Part shown: positions 8,813 through 17,732 of the stretch, in pieces | Layout of the letters: every line of letters begins with the position of its first letter | Position numbering within the stretch: position 1 is the first letter of the stretch | NCBI GenBank assembly: GCA_964452495.1 | Contig: CAYVMC010000002.1 | Location: 62,001-126,000, forward strand | DNA length: 64,000 bases | Direction of reading: 5' to 3' | From: CALUTH01 sp964452495 | GTDB taxonomy: Bacteria; Cyanobacteriota; Vampirovibrionia; Gastranaerophilales; Gastranaerophilaceae | Translations under genes and position numbers: made by a program | Notes under the pieces: model-generated | What the model was told of the DNA's origin: nothing | Database searches by the model: none | Seen by the model: the letters and a program-made list of their open reading frames with translations, nothing else

Positions 8813-9513
8813 AATGTACACCTCTTAGGCGTATTAGGAACATCCGATATAATTTTCCCGTCTTTAAACGTTACAATTCTCTGACAATACTCCGCAATAT
8901 CATTTTCGTGGGTTACAAGAACTATTGTCTTTTTCATCTCTTCATTTAGCCTTACAAAGAAATTCATAACCTCTATACTTGTTCTGGTATCAAGATTTCC
9001 CGTAGGTTCATCCGCTAAAATCAGTGGAGCGTCATTTACAATTGCACGTGCAATTGCTACCCTCTGCTGTTGACCGCCTGACATCTGATTTGGTAAATGA
9101 GACTCTCTATTTTCAAGCCCCACAATCCTTAATGCCTCTTTTGCCCGCTTATGTCTTTCTTGTTCAGGGATACCTTTATAAATCATAGGAAGTTCCACAT
9201 TATCAAGTGCCGTTGTTCGTGATATTAAGTTAAATCCCTGAAATACAAAACCCAGTTTTAAATTTCTTATAGTACTTAATTCATCAGGAGAAAGCTTAAA
9301 TACGTCAACCCCATCGAGATGATATTTCCCAGAGGTTGGTCTGTCAAGAGTGCCGAGCATATTCATAAATGTAGATTTACCGGAGCCGGAAGTCCCCATT
9401 ATAGCAACAAATTCTCCTTCCTCAACTGTCAGAGAAACATCATTCAAGGCATTTAATACTTCCTCTCCCATCTTATAAGTTTTTATTGCGTGTTCAACTT
9501 CTATCAATGCCAT
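8809..9513 (-). CDS. macB: MacB-type ABC transporter ATP-binding protein
   Basis: This 234-residue ATPase of the LolD/MacB class powers the adjacent permease. The Walker A motif is GTSGSGKST (about residue 40), the Q-loop lies in FVFQGFNL, the ABC signature is MSGGQQQRVAIARA, Walker B is LILADEPTG and the switch histidine is in VTHEND. The start codon directly follows the stop of the adaptor gene, and its end overlaps the permease start, so the three are one translationally coupled operon. Confidence 0.92.
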   Translation of the reverse strand: MALIEVEHAIKTYKMGEEVLNALNDVSLTVEEGEFVAIMGTSGSGKSTFMNMLGTLDRPTSGKYHLDGVDVFKLSPDELSTIRNLKLGFVFQGFNLISRTTALDNVELPMIYKGIPEQERHKRAKEALRIVGLENRESHLPNQMSGGQQQRVAIARAIVNDAPLILADEPTGNLDTRTSIEVMNFFVRLNEEMKKTIVLVTHENDIAEYCQRIVTFKDGKIISDVPNTPKRCTL

Positions 9514-10662
9514 TTAGAACATCCTCGGCGGTCGATTATTCTTACTATCTTTAGAAGTATTCCCGCTGCCTGTTGCAACAAGATCACCTTCGTTTATCCC
9601 CGAAACTATTTCAGTAAAAGTATCATCACTTGCACCGGTTTCAACCTCTTTTCTTACAAGCTTTCCTTTCTCCTGAACCCATAATCCCTGTTTTTCGTAA
9701 CGTTTTGTGTTATCAGCCGGAGAAAATTTAAGAGCAAAATTAGGTACTGCAAGAACATCTTTGCTCTCCGAAACTATTATTGAAACATTAGCCGTCATAC
9801 CCGGTTTTATTTTCAAGTCACTGTTATCAACACTTACTATAACCGTATAAGTTACAACATTAGAAGTAGTGGTAGAGTCTATACGAACCTGAGTTACAGT
9901 ACCATAAAATATATCATCCGGATAACCATCCAGTACATATTTAGCCGTTTGTCCTTCTTTAACCTTACCAATATCGGCTTCCGATACGGCAACTTCTATC
10001 TGCATTTTTTCTATATCCTGCGCAATTGTAAACAATTCAGGAGCATTCAATGTTGCGGCTACCGGCTGCCCCATGTCTATATCTCTGCTTATAATAATTC
10101 CGTCTACAGGAGCCGTTATTTTTGTGTAACCAAGATTCACAAGAGAACTGTCATACTCAGCTTCTGCCTTTTTTATTTGATATCTTGCCGCTTCAACCTG
10201 TGCTAACGATGCCTTATAATCACTTTCAGCCTGATCAACCTCAGATAACGGCACGTACTGTTTTTCATACAGTTTCTTATATCTGTCATACATTTTTTTA
10301 TTAAGTTCAAGTTTTGCTTCATATTCTAAAAGATTTGCTTTTGCATTATAGAGAGAAGCTTTATTCTGATCTACCGTTGCTTGAAACGTACGGGGATCAA
10401 TTTCAGCAAGAAGCTGTCCTTTTTTTACCACAGAGTTAAAATCCGCATACAGACCGCTTATTAAGCCTGATACCGTTGAACCAACACTTACGGTATTAAC
10501 AGGGTTAATTGTACCCGATGCTTCTACAACCTGTGTTATATCACGTTTTTTAGCCGGCTGAAGCCTGTATGATGTATCTTGTTTTTTTGAACTTACTATC
10601 ACACCTGTTACTACCGCCGCAATTATTATTAATATTGTTATCAGAAATATTTTTTTCTTCAT
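9514..10662 (-). CDS. macA: MacA/HlyD-type periplasmic adaptor
   Basis: This 382-residue membrane-fusion protein links the inner-membrane ABC pump to the TolC-like channel. It starts with an uncleaved membrane anchor (FLITILIIIAAVVTGVIV). A split lipoyl domain (VSVGSTVSGLISGLYADF and later YTKITAPVDGIIISRDI) flanks a long alpha-helical hairpin at about 95-165, and the beta-barrel and membrane-proximal domains follow (GMTANVSI, LAVPNFALKF). The gene lies 20 bases downstream of the tolC-like gene, in the order expected for a self-contained efflux operon. Confidence 0.92.
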   Translation of the reverse strand: MKKKIFLITILIIIAAVVTGVIVSSKKQDTSYRLQPAKKRDITQVVEASGTINPVNTVSVGSTVSGLISGLYADFNSVVKKGQLLAEIDPRTFQATVDQNKASLYNAKANLLEYEAKLELNKKMYDRYKKLYEKQYVPLSEVDQAESDYKASLAQVEAARYQIKKAEAEYDSSLVNLGYTKITAPVDGIIISRDIDMGQPVAATLNAPELFTIAQDIEKMQIEVAVSEADIGKVKEGQTAKYVLDGYPDDIFYGTVTQVRIDSTTTSNVVTYTVIVSVDNSDLKIKPGMTANVSIIVSESKDVLAVPNFALKFSPADNTKRYEKQGLWVQEKGKLVRKEVETGASDDTFTEIVSGINEGDLVATGSGNTSKDSKNNRPPRMF

Positions 10663-10682
10663 TATTTTTTATCCTTGTGTCT

Positions 10683-12122
10683 TTAATCCATATCTTCACA
10701 ATTATAATGATGCAGGCACATTTTTCTTTCAAGGTCTGCTCTTGCTAGATTATAATTATATACCAGTGTTACATACTCATTGCAGGCATTATTGTAATTA
10801 ACTTTAGCATCTTGAAGTTCAATAAAATCACCTATACCTACTTCGTAACGTCCTTCTGAAAGTTCCAGATTTTCAAGTGCCTGTTGGACTTTTACTTCCA
10901 TTAAAGGAATTTGTTTTTCAAGCTGAACAGCTGTTATGTAGGCATCCTGCACTTCACAGAAAATACTAAGTTTCATTGAACCAATTTGACTTTCAACATA
11001 ATCAACCTGTATTTTTGCATTGTCGATTTCATGTTTAATTTGTTTGATATTAAAACTCGTATTAAGGTTTACACCTATAGAATAATTGTTGTTCGAATAA
11101 TTTTTTGTATTTGCATAAGTATATCCCAGTTGTCCTGTAAGAGATGGATAATACTGACGTTTTATATATTTTAATTCTTCTTCCATAGCTTTTTTAGAAG
11201 CTTCAAGTGCTTTTAAATCGTGCCTGTGTTCATAAGCATAGTTTATGGCTTCTTCAAAAGTATAAGGACATTTTTCATACTTATAGGAACCTATAACATC
11301 CGTTTTTTCTACCGCAGATTTAAAAGCTACATCAATATTCGCATCAGTAGCCTGTTTTTCTGTATCAGAAGATAGAAAACTTGTAGGGTAATAATTATCT
11401 GAAATATTAAAAGTTTCCGTATTCTCAATAGTATATTCAGGAGGATTCAAAACAGACATACTATTGTTTAAACTAACCCAGGAGGTTTGGTAATTAGTCT
11501 CGGCTTCTATCAACGCAATTCTTGCCTGAGCGAGGTTATACTCGGAATTAACAATATCAATTTTGGAACGAATACCTTCATCAAAAAATGCTTTTGTTCT
11601 ATTATAATCTCTAAGGTTTATCTGTACATTTGCTTTTTCTACATCAACGTAAGCTTTTGTTGCCAGTACATTATAATAAGCACTCTGTACATCAAATATA
11701 GCATCATGCATAGCATCTTCGTACTGTAGTCGTGCAAGAATTTTATTAAATTTATACATTCTGATATATGCACTGGTTTTACCAAAATCCCAAATAAGCT
11801 GTTGGAGAGATGCAGTAACTGATGGAAAATCTCTGGTTGTCCCAAGTCCGGTACGTGAATTATCTGCTCCGGATAATCCTACTCCTGCAGAAATAGTCGG
11901 GATAAAAGCAGATTTTGCGATACCAACATTATTAATTGCGGTTTGAAGATTCATGTATGCACGTCTTATATCGCCTTTATTGTGTATTGCAATATCTATA
12001 CAATTCTCAAGAGTAAGAGAAGCATTTTTCTCCACAGAAATATTTTCCCAAGCCTGTGCTAGGGCAAACTGGTTATTGAGCAAAATAAATATAAAGCACA
12101 CCAGTGCTGCAAAGCGCTTCAA
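10683..12122 (-). CDS. TolC-family outer-membrane efflux channel
   Basis: This outer-membrane trimeric channel subunit is the first gene of the efflux operon. After a signal peptide (FAALVCFIFILLNNQFALA) come two repeats of the TolC/OEP family. Each begins with a short helix followed by long coiled helices (for example NYNRTKAFFDEGIRSKIDIV and NLELSEGRYEVGIGDFIE). The start is set at the TTG at 12122: GGGAGGT lies five bases upstream, and the predicted transcription start (about 12136) makes an upstream GTG at 12137 impossible. The mature region has the usual two halves joined by a linker near residues 215-255. Confidence 0.88.
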   Translation of the reverse strand: MKRFAALVCFIFILLNNQFALAQAWENISVEKNASLTLENCIDIAIHNKGDIRRAYMNLQTAINNVGIAKSAFIPTISAGVGLSGADNSRTGLGTTRDFPSVTASLQQLIWDFGKTSAYIRMYKFNKILARLQYEDAMHDAIFDVQSAYYNVLATKAYVDVEKANVQINLRDYNRTKAFFDEGIRSKIDIVNSEYNLAQARIALIEAETNYQTSWVSLNNSMSVLNPPEYTIENTETFNISDNYYPTSFLSSDTEKQATDANIDVAFKSAVEKTDVIGSYKYEKCPYTFEEAINYAYEHRHDLKALEASKKAMEEELKYIKRQYYPSLTGQLGYTYANTKNYSNNNYSIGVNLNTSFNIKQIKHEIDNAKIQVDYVESQIGSMKLSIFCEVQDAYITAVQLEKQIPLMEVKVQQALENLELSEGRYEVGIGDFIELQDAKVNYNNACNEYVTLVYNYNLARADLERKMCLHHYNCEDMD

Positions 12123-12142
12123 AAGGACCTCCCACACGCAAT

Positions 12143-12171
12143 ATTTTATTCTCTATATTTTTTTATGTAAA
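12143..12171 (-). promoter_or_regulatory. Promoter of the efflux operon
   Basis: On the minus strand TTTACA (12166-12171) and TAAAAT (12143-12148) are spaced by exactly 17 bases. Transcription would start near 12136, leaving a leader of about 14 bases that holds the GGGAGGT site. Confidence 0.65.
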
Positions 12172-12226
12172 TCATATTTTCGGGGGATTTTGTGCTAATA
12201 TTGTTAATACAAGGAAAAGAGGGAAT

Positions 12227-13330
12227 ATGAAAAAATATATTATACTATTAGCAATATCCTTTATTGGAATAATTATAACTATTGTGTTAAGCAGTGTGCT
12301 TTCAGGTATTAACTCGCAGCTTTGGCTTACAATAGCAGCAATTACTTCTCTTGCCTTAAAAATAATCTTTTTTGCAATTGCGATTTATACTCTCATCCGT
12401 ACTTTTAAGCTCCAAGGCGGCAAGGGAATTTTAATATTTAAAATTCTAAACTGGATTTATGTTATACTTCTAGCTCTAATGTTTGCCTTTATGTTTTATC
12501 TTGCTTCTAAAATAGTTATTAATAATTACAGGTTTTATAATACAAGCGAACTTAAAACAATCCCACAGACAGCAGTAAAGGCAAAAATTAACCCTCTAGT
12601 TGATTACAACGGATTATCAAAAGATTTCATTTTAAGTTTAAGAAGCAGCAATATTGACGAAAACTTTACTAAAATACTTAACTATTCCCCTAACCCAGAT
12701 GTGTGGGGAAAAATGGAAGACAAGGGCGCCTGGTTTGCACTTGATAAATCCGTTTGTTTTGACAACAGAACAGACTGCAGACGCAAAGCTAAAGGTGTTT
12801 CTGCAATGAGCAGGATTATTAATAATCCTATGATTCTCGTTGCACCGGTTATGATTGCAACATACCATCTGGATGAAAATTTGCCGGTATGTTCAGATGA
12901 AGGGTTAAGACTTGTTCCAAAGTCGATTTATATTGACGCTGTAAATAATAAAATTATTGTTTTATACAAAGGAACAAAGGCACTTACAAAATGCCGCTAT
13001 CTTCAGTTATCTGGACTTAATGCACGTGATGTAGGATATGAATGGGCAAAAGTTTACAAAAAACAAAATATAGATTTCCCGTACCCTGATAATATCTCAA
13101 AAAAAATTTACGAATTTAAGGATGCAATAGTAGGCGGTAGTTTTTGTGAAGACGATAAGCAACCGGGAGTAAGCTGCAATGTACTTTATCCGGTAGATGA
13201 CAAAATTGTATTCAGAATAACATCTTACCCTGCCAATATTGAATTTAAATTATGGAATAAAAAGCCAATATCAAGATATGAAGATTCCGAGATTAAATTT
13301 GAAATCCGATTTATAGAAAATATAGAATAA
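12227..13330 (+). CDS. Membrane-anchored protein of unknown function
   Basis: I do not recognise this 367-residue protein. Three transmembrane segments lie at about residues 5-25, 33-58 and 70-95. A soluble domain of roughly 270 residues follows, probably outside the cytoplasm. It contains six or more cysteines (CFDNRTDCRRK, CSDEG, CRYL, CEDDKQPGVSC) that could form disulfides, which fits the VKOR-DsbA system encoded at 59 kb. The start at 12227 is chosen for the AAAAGAGGG site upstream. The gene is divergent from the efflux operon. Function unknown. Confidence 0.65.
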   Translation: MKKYIILLAISFIGIIITIVLSSVLSGINSQLWLTIAAITSLALKIIFFAIAIYTLIRTFKLQGGKGILIFKILNWIYVILLALMFAFMFYLASKIVINNYRFYNTSELKTIPQTAVKAKINPLVDYNGLSKDFILSLRSSNIDENFTKILNYSPNPDVWGKMEDKGAWFALDKSVCFDNRTDCRRKAKGVSAMSRIINNPMILVAPVMIATYHLDENLPVCSDEGLRLVPKSIYIDAVNNKIIVLYKGTKALTKCRYLQLSGLNARDVGYEWAKVYKKQNIDFPYPDNISKKIYEFKDAIVGGSFCEDDKQPGVSCNVLYPVDDKIVFRITSYPANIEFKLWNKKPISRYEDSEIKFEIRFIENIE

Positions 13331-13405
13331 ATGAAAACCAATGATAAAATATTTACTTTATGTTAGAATTTAGCGGTATATTTTTATACTTGTAAAGGGG
13401 AAAAA

Positions 13406-14962
13406 ATGGAAAAATATTATTGTACAACTGCAATAGACTATGTTAACGGAGTCCCGCATATAGGACATGCGTATGAAAAGATTTTAACTGATGTTATAAA
13501 CCGTCACTACTCACAAAGAGCAAATCTTGCTTTTATGCTTACAGGTACGGACGAACACGGAATTAAAATCCAAAAGACTTCTGCTGCCAATAATATGACA
13601 CCAAAAGAACTCTGTGATATGAATGCACAAAAATTTAAAGATGCCTGGAAAGCTCTTGATGTTGATTATACCAGGTTTATCAGAACTACGGATGAATGTC
13701 ATGAACGTGTTGTACAAAAAATATTTAAAAAATTGGTTGAAAAGGGAGATATTTACAAACATTCTTATACCGGCTTATATTGCAGCGGCTGCGAATGTTT
13801 TTTAAATGAAAAAGATTTAACAGAAGACGGACTATGCCCTAACCATTTAAAAAAGCCGGAGATTGTCGAGGAAGAAAACTACTTTTTTAAACTTACAAAG
13901 TACAAAGATGCAATTATTAAGCATATAAAAACCAATCCCGATTTTATAGTTCCCTCATTTAGGGCAAATGAAGTAATAAACCAGTTGGAAGATATTCAAG
14001 ACATTTCTGTTTCACGTGCAAAGTCCAATGTCTCATGGGGTATAGACGTTTTGGATGATCCGGAACAAGTTATTTATGTATGGATTGACGCACTATCAAA
14101 TTATATAACCGCAATTGGGTATGATGTAGATGCCCAAACAGACGAATTCAAAAAACTTTGGCCTGTTGATGTTCATGTGATAGGAAAAGACATTCTTAAA
14201 TTCCATAGTATTTACTGGATAGCAATACTTATGGCTCTTGAACTCCCTCTACCCAAACATATATTTGCACATGGATGGATTACGATTGATGAAGCAAAAA
14301 TGTCCAAATCGCTGGGTAATGTTGTCTCCCCAACATCGGTGCTGGAAAGTTTTAATCTTGAGTATCCTGATGCATTCAGATACTATATGGCTTCTGCTGC
14401 GCCATGCGGTAAAGACGGGAATTATTCTGATGAAGATTTTAAAGAAAAAGTTAATGCACACCTTGCAAATTCAATGGGGAACTTGCTTAACAGGACATTG
14501 TCCATGCTGGTAAAATATTTTGACGGAGAAATTAAGCCGGAATTCAAAAAAGATTCTCCGCTATATGTAAAATCCCTTGAAACAATAAAAGCGGTAAAGC
14601 ACCATTTTGACTATTTTGAAATTCAGGAAGCCGCACAAAAAATTATGGAACTTGTCGATGCAGCTAACAAATACGTTACGGATAATGCCCCTTGGACACT
14701 TGCAAAAGAAGAAAAAATGGAAGAGTGCGGTATTGTACTTGCAACTGTTCTAGAAGTAATGTGCGTTATATCTTCACTGATTTACCCGTATTGTCCTAAT
14801 ATTGCAAAAGCTATGGCAAAACAGTTGTCTTATGATTTATCAACCAAGCTTGATGATATAACCTGTGACAATATCAAAGCAGGAAAGTTAATATCAAAAG
14901 AAGATATAAAACCTGTATTTTTACGTGTAGACAGCGAATTTGCGGACAAGAGCAAAAAATAA
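13406..14962 (+). CDS. metG: Methionyl-tRNA synthetase
   Basis: This class I synthetase charges tRNA-Met with methionine. The HIGH motif is at residues 18-21 and KMSKS at 298-302. A cysteine cluster (YCSGCECF near 125, then CPNH) marks the connective zinc knuckle. The protein is 518 residues long, so it lacks the C-terminal EMAP/tRNA-binding domain of longer versions, as in many bacteria. An AAAGGGG site precedes the ATG, and a terminator follows. Confidence 0.97.
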   Translation: MEKYYCTTAIDYVNGVPHIGHAYEKILTDVINRHYSQRANLAFMLTGTDEHGIKIQKTSAANNMTPKELCDMNAQKFKDAWKALDVDYTRFIRTTDECHERVVQKIFKKLVEKGDIYKHSYTGLYCSGCECFLNEKDLTEDGLCPNHLKKPEIVEEENYFFKLTKYKDAIIKHIKTNPDFIVPSFRANEVINQLEDIQDISVSRAKSNVSWGIDVLDDPEQVIYVWIDALSNYITAIGYDVDAQTDEFKKLWPVDVHVIGKDILKFHSIYWIAILMALELPLPKHIFAHGWITIDEAKMSKSLGNVVSPTSVLESFNLEYPDAFRYYMASAAPCGKDGNYSDEDFKEKVNAHLANSMGNLLNRTLSMLVKYFDGEIKPEFKKDSPLYVKSLETIKAVKHHFDYFEIQEAAQKIMELVDAANKYVTDNAPWTLAKEEKMEECGIVLATVLEVMCVISSLIYPYCPNIAKAMAKQLSYDLSTKLDDITCDNIKAGKLISKEDIKPVFLRVDSEFADKSKK

Positions 14963-14998
14963 AACAAATAAAATTTTTCATCAACATAATAAAAGGAA

Positions 14999-15038
14999 TC
15001 TGCGGAATACAAGTCATAATTAGTTCCGCAGACTTTTT
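14999..15038 (+). terminator. Rho-independent terminator after metG
   Basis: TCTGCGGAA (14999-15007) pairs perfectly with TTCCGCAGA (15024-15032) across a 16-base loop, followed by CTTTTT. Confidence 0.85.
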
Positions 15039-15122
15039 GTAATATTTCTCAACAAAAAAGCAATTTTTAAAAAGAAAATAACTTTATATAGAATACAGAG
15101 GATCTTAGAATAGGAGAATTAT

Positions 15123-15674
15123 ATGTCAGAAAATGTAACTTTAAACATTGTAAATCCAAAAACAAACGAAACAGTTCGCAAAGCAACCGTACTTATAGAT
15201 GATACGGCGGTTTTAAAATCTTTATTTCCAAACAAGAATATTTCCGAAGAAGATCTAATTAAACTTCAGGAAACAGCAAGAAAGTCTGGAGATTTAGGAG
15301 TTTTGGAATCATCTGACTTAAATCCGGAACAAAAATTATCACTCGCAGAAGTAAACGGATATAATGAATATTATGATATTAAACTGAGCAACGACGGTAA
15401 ATATTACGAAGTAAAAGTAAAAGATGCAGGCTTTTTTACAAGAGACCTTAAAGCAATCAATGTAAAACGGGATTTTGGATTAAAAGAAAATGTACTGCTG
15501 AATAATAATTTAAACTACATGATAGATAATGCAGAACCCGGCTCATCAGCCGACGGAAGAAATACAGATTATGATCAGGTAAAGTTCCCTGCAGGAACAG
15601 TCATAAAACTGCCTGTTGAAGAAACAAGTTTTGATGCGGGTGCATCTGGTTTCTGGAGAAGATTATTCTGGTAA
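15123..15674 (+). CDS. Hypothetical acidic protein
   Basis: I do not recognise this 183-residue protein. It has no signal peptide or membrane helix. The first half is mixed alpha/beta with an acidic helix (SEEDLIKLQETARKSGDLG), and the middle suggests beta strands (YYDIKLSNDGKYYEVKVKD). The C-terminus ends in GASGFWRRLFW, an aromatic-basic tail like the GFWTKLFG end of the protein at 31357-31929, possibly a shared docking tail. A good AGGAG site supports the start. Function unknown. Confidence 0.55.
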   Translation: MSENVTLNIVNPKTNETVRKATVLIDDTAVLKSLFPNKNISEEDLIKLQETARKSGDLGVLESSDLNPEQKLSLAEVNGYNEYYDIKLSNDGKYYEVKVKDAGFFTRDLKAINVKRDFGLKENVLLNNNLNYMIDNAEPGSSADGRNTDYDQVKFPAGTVIKLPVEETSFDAGASGFWRRLFW

Positions 15675-15727
15675 CAGATTATAAATTTTATAAAATTAAA
15701 TAAACATAAAAGCCGCACACGCATTTG

Positions 15728-15736
15728 TGATATAAT
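15728..15736 (+). promoter_or_regulatory. Extended -10 promoter giving a leaderless mRNA
   Basis: TGATATAAT is a perfect extended -10. Its last base lies six bases before the ATG at 15743, so transcription should start at or within a base of the start codon. No recognisable -35 and no ribosome site are present. Confidence 0.65.
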
Positions 15737-15742
15737 TATGGT

Positions 15743-17386
15743 ATGGAAAAATTTGAGTTTTTCAACCGCTTTAACTCTGCGGTGATGGTAGTCAGGGAGG
15801 ATATGTCCGTTGCGTTTAAAAATAACGTTTTTAAGCGTCTTTTCAGTGACTTCACAACTCTTAAATCTTTTTCACACAAACTTAATTATGAAATTTGTGC
15901 ATTAAACAGCGATGATGTTCAGACACACAACCCCGTTTCACAGGCTCTTATTTCAAGCGAGGATTTTTCATCACACGTAAGCTATTTAACAAAAAACAAT
16001 GATTATATGTTTTTTGATATGAATACAACTCGAAGAAATAACTACCACATAATTGTATTTACCGATGTTACGGATAGAGTAGGCTCAAAAGTTCTTTTCA
16101 ATGAAAATAAATCGTTAAAACGGAAAAATAAAGCTCTTGAAGAAGAAAACAAAAGCTTACAAAAAATAAAACAACTTGCCCAATCACAGGCAATGAAACT
16201 TCTTTTGCTAAACAACATTTCAAATTTAATAAGAGTATCAATTAATACTACAGATATTTTAGAGGCAACACTTAAAGAACTTGAAACTGTTTTCAATACA
16301 TTTAAGTCATATTATGCGGCAAAAACAGAAGAAGGGTATGAAATAACAGTATCTTCAAACAAAAAAGAAACCGGAAAAATAGTAACTTTTGATGATGAAA
16401 CAGAAAAAAAACTAAAAGAAAAACAAATAGGATATAATTTTTGCTTAAAAGAATATAACGGCGCAAAACCTTTCCCAGAACGTGTACAGCGGATTGTTGT
16501 ACCCATCTGTCATAAAAAAGAATTACTGGGTGTACTTGTTTTATTAACAAGACAGACGAGAAAACTGAATGACGAACTAGAAATCTTTGAGGGAGTATCT
16601 TCACAATTAGGTAATGCACTTTTACAGTCATCTTTATATGAAAAAAATGAAAAAATGGTTGTCGAGCTGACTAAAACACTTGAGGAATTAAAAGACACAC
16701 AATTAAAACTCATTAACTCCGAAAAAATGGCATCATTAGGTCAGTTGGTTGCGGGAATTGCGCACGAGATTAATACCCCGCTCGCTTCAATAAAATCAAA
16801 CAACGAAATTGCAGTAAAACTAATAAAAAGAATAAAAGATACTGATACCGCAGAAATTTTAAGTGAAATAAATACGATAGATACCGAAGCAATAAGCCGT
16901 ATAAACAAGATAGTGACAGGGTTAAGAAAATTTGTACGTCTTGATGAAGCTGATTTACAAGAGGCAGATATTAACAAAGAAATTGATTTAACTTTAGACC
17001 TCATAAGACACGAAACTAAAAACAAAATAACTGTAATTAAGGAATACAGCGAGATTCCGCTTGTCAAATGCTATCCTAATATGCTAAATCAAGTTTTTAT
17101 GAATATCCTTGTAAATGCCTGCCAGTCTATAAAAGAGCGTGGTGAAATAATCATTTCTACGAAGTATTGCAATAAAAATCTAATTGTGCGTATAAAAGAT
17201 AACGGATGCGGAATAGATGACATAAATAAAATATTTTTTGCCGGTTATACAACCAAGGGAGTTGGCGTAGGTACAGGGTTAGGGCTGGCTATATCAAAGA
17301 AAATTATTGAAAAACATAACGGAAAAATTTCCGTAAATTCTGAAGTTGGAAAAGGAAGCGAATTCACTATTACTATCCCTGGTTAG
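15743..17386 (+). CDS. Cytoplasmic sensor histidine kinase with PAS-like and GAF-like regions
   Basis: This 547-residue kinase has no transmembrane segment. An N-terminal PAS-like region (about 1-115) is followed by a coiled coil (about 120-155) and a GAF-like domain (about 160-295). The HisKA helix has phospho-acceptor His341 in GIAHEINTPLAS. The ATPase domain has the N-box NILVNACQSI, DNGCGID and GVGVGTGLGLAISKKI. It should sense a cytosolic signal and phosphorylate a response regulator. No regulator is adjacent; the nearest is at 21888. The gene appears to be transcribed without a leader. Confidence 0.85.
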   Translation: MEKFEFFNRFNSAVMVVREDMSVAFKNNVFKRLFSDFTTLKSFSHKLNYEICALNSDDVQTHNPVSQALISSEDFSSHVSYLTKNNDYMFFDMNTTRRNNYHIIVFTDVTDRVGSKVLFNENKSLKRKNKALEEENKSLQKIKQLAQSQAMKLLLLNNISNLIRVSINTTDILEATLKELETVFNTFKSYYAAKTEEGYEITVSSNKKETGKIVTFDDETEKKLKEKQIGYNFCLKEYNGAKPFPERVQRIVVPICHKKELLGVLVLLTRQTRKLNDELEIFEGVSSQLGNALLQSSLYEKNEKMVVELTKTLEELKDTQLKLINSEKMASLGQLVAGIAHEINTPLASIKSNNEIAVKLIKRIKDTDTAEILSEINTIDTEAISRINKIVTGLRKFVRLDEADLQEADINKEIDLTLDLIRHETKNKITVIKEYSEIPLVKCYPNMLNQVFMNILVNACQSIKERGEIIISTKYCNKNLIVRIKDNGCGIDDINKIFFAGYTTKGVGVGTGLGLAISKKIIEKHNGKISVNSEVGKGSEFTITIPG

Positions 17387-17732
17387 TAGCAATATAACAT
17401 GTATATATAGAGATAAAAATTCAGTTATAACCGCATTTTGATAAAATTTTTTTTCAAAAATTACTTAAAATTTGCAATAAATCCTCATAGGTAATGACTA
17501 TTTTAAAAAATATGTTATTATATAAGTGTAGGTTTTACGCTTAATTTATAAAAAAAAATAGAAAAAAGATAAATAAGTGTAAGGCGCAAAGTCAAGAAAA
17601 TAAAGAAATACTAGATTTTATGTAACAAAAAATTTACAATAATTATCCTCAAAAGCAATTATCCAATAGTAAAATACTTTATAACAATGTAAGTGTAGAT
17701 ATATATTTATTCGTGAAACGGAGGTTACGTTT
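17387..17732. other. AT-rich intergenic region with three TAAGTGTA repeats
   Basis: No credible gene is found here. TAAGTGTAG occurs at 17523-17531 and 17690-17698, and TAAGTGTAA at 17574-17582, all on the plus strand upstream of the HEAT-repeat gene. The last copy continues as AGTGTAGATA, a 10-mer that recurs about 45 bases upstream of the response regulator gene (21841-21850). They may be regulator-binding sites or promoter elements. Confidence 0.35.

Noticed and set aside
17574..17610. Possible c-di-GMP (GEMM) riboswitch because of GGCGCAAAG
   Set aside because: Only that short string matches. The paired helices and tetraloop receptor of the class cannot be drawn around it.
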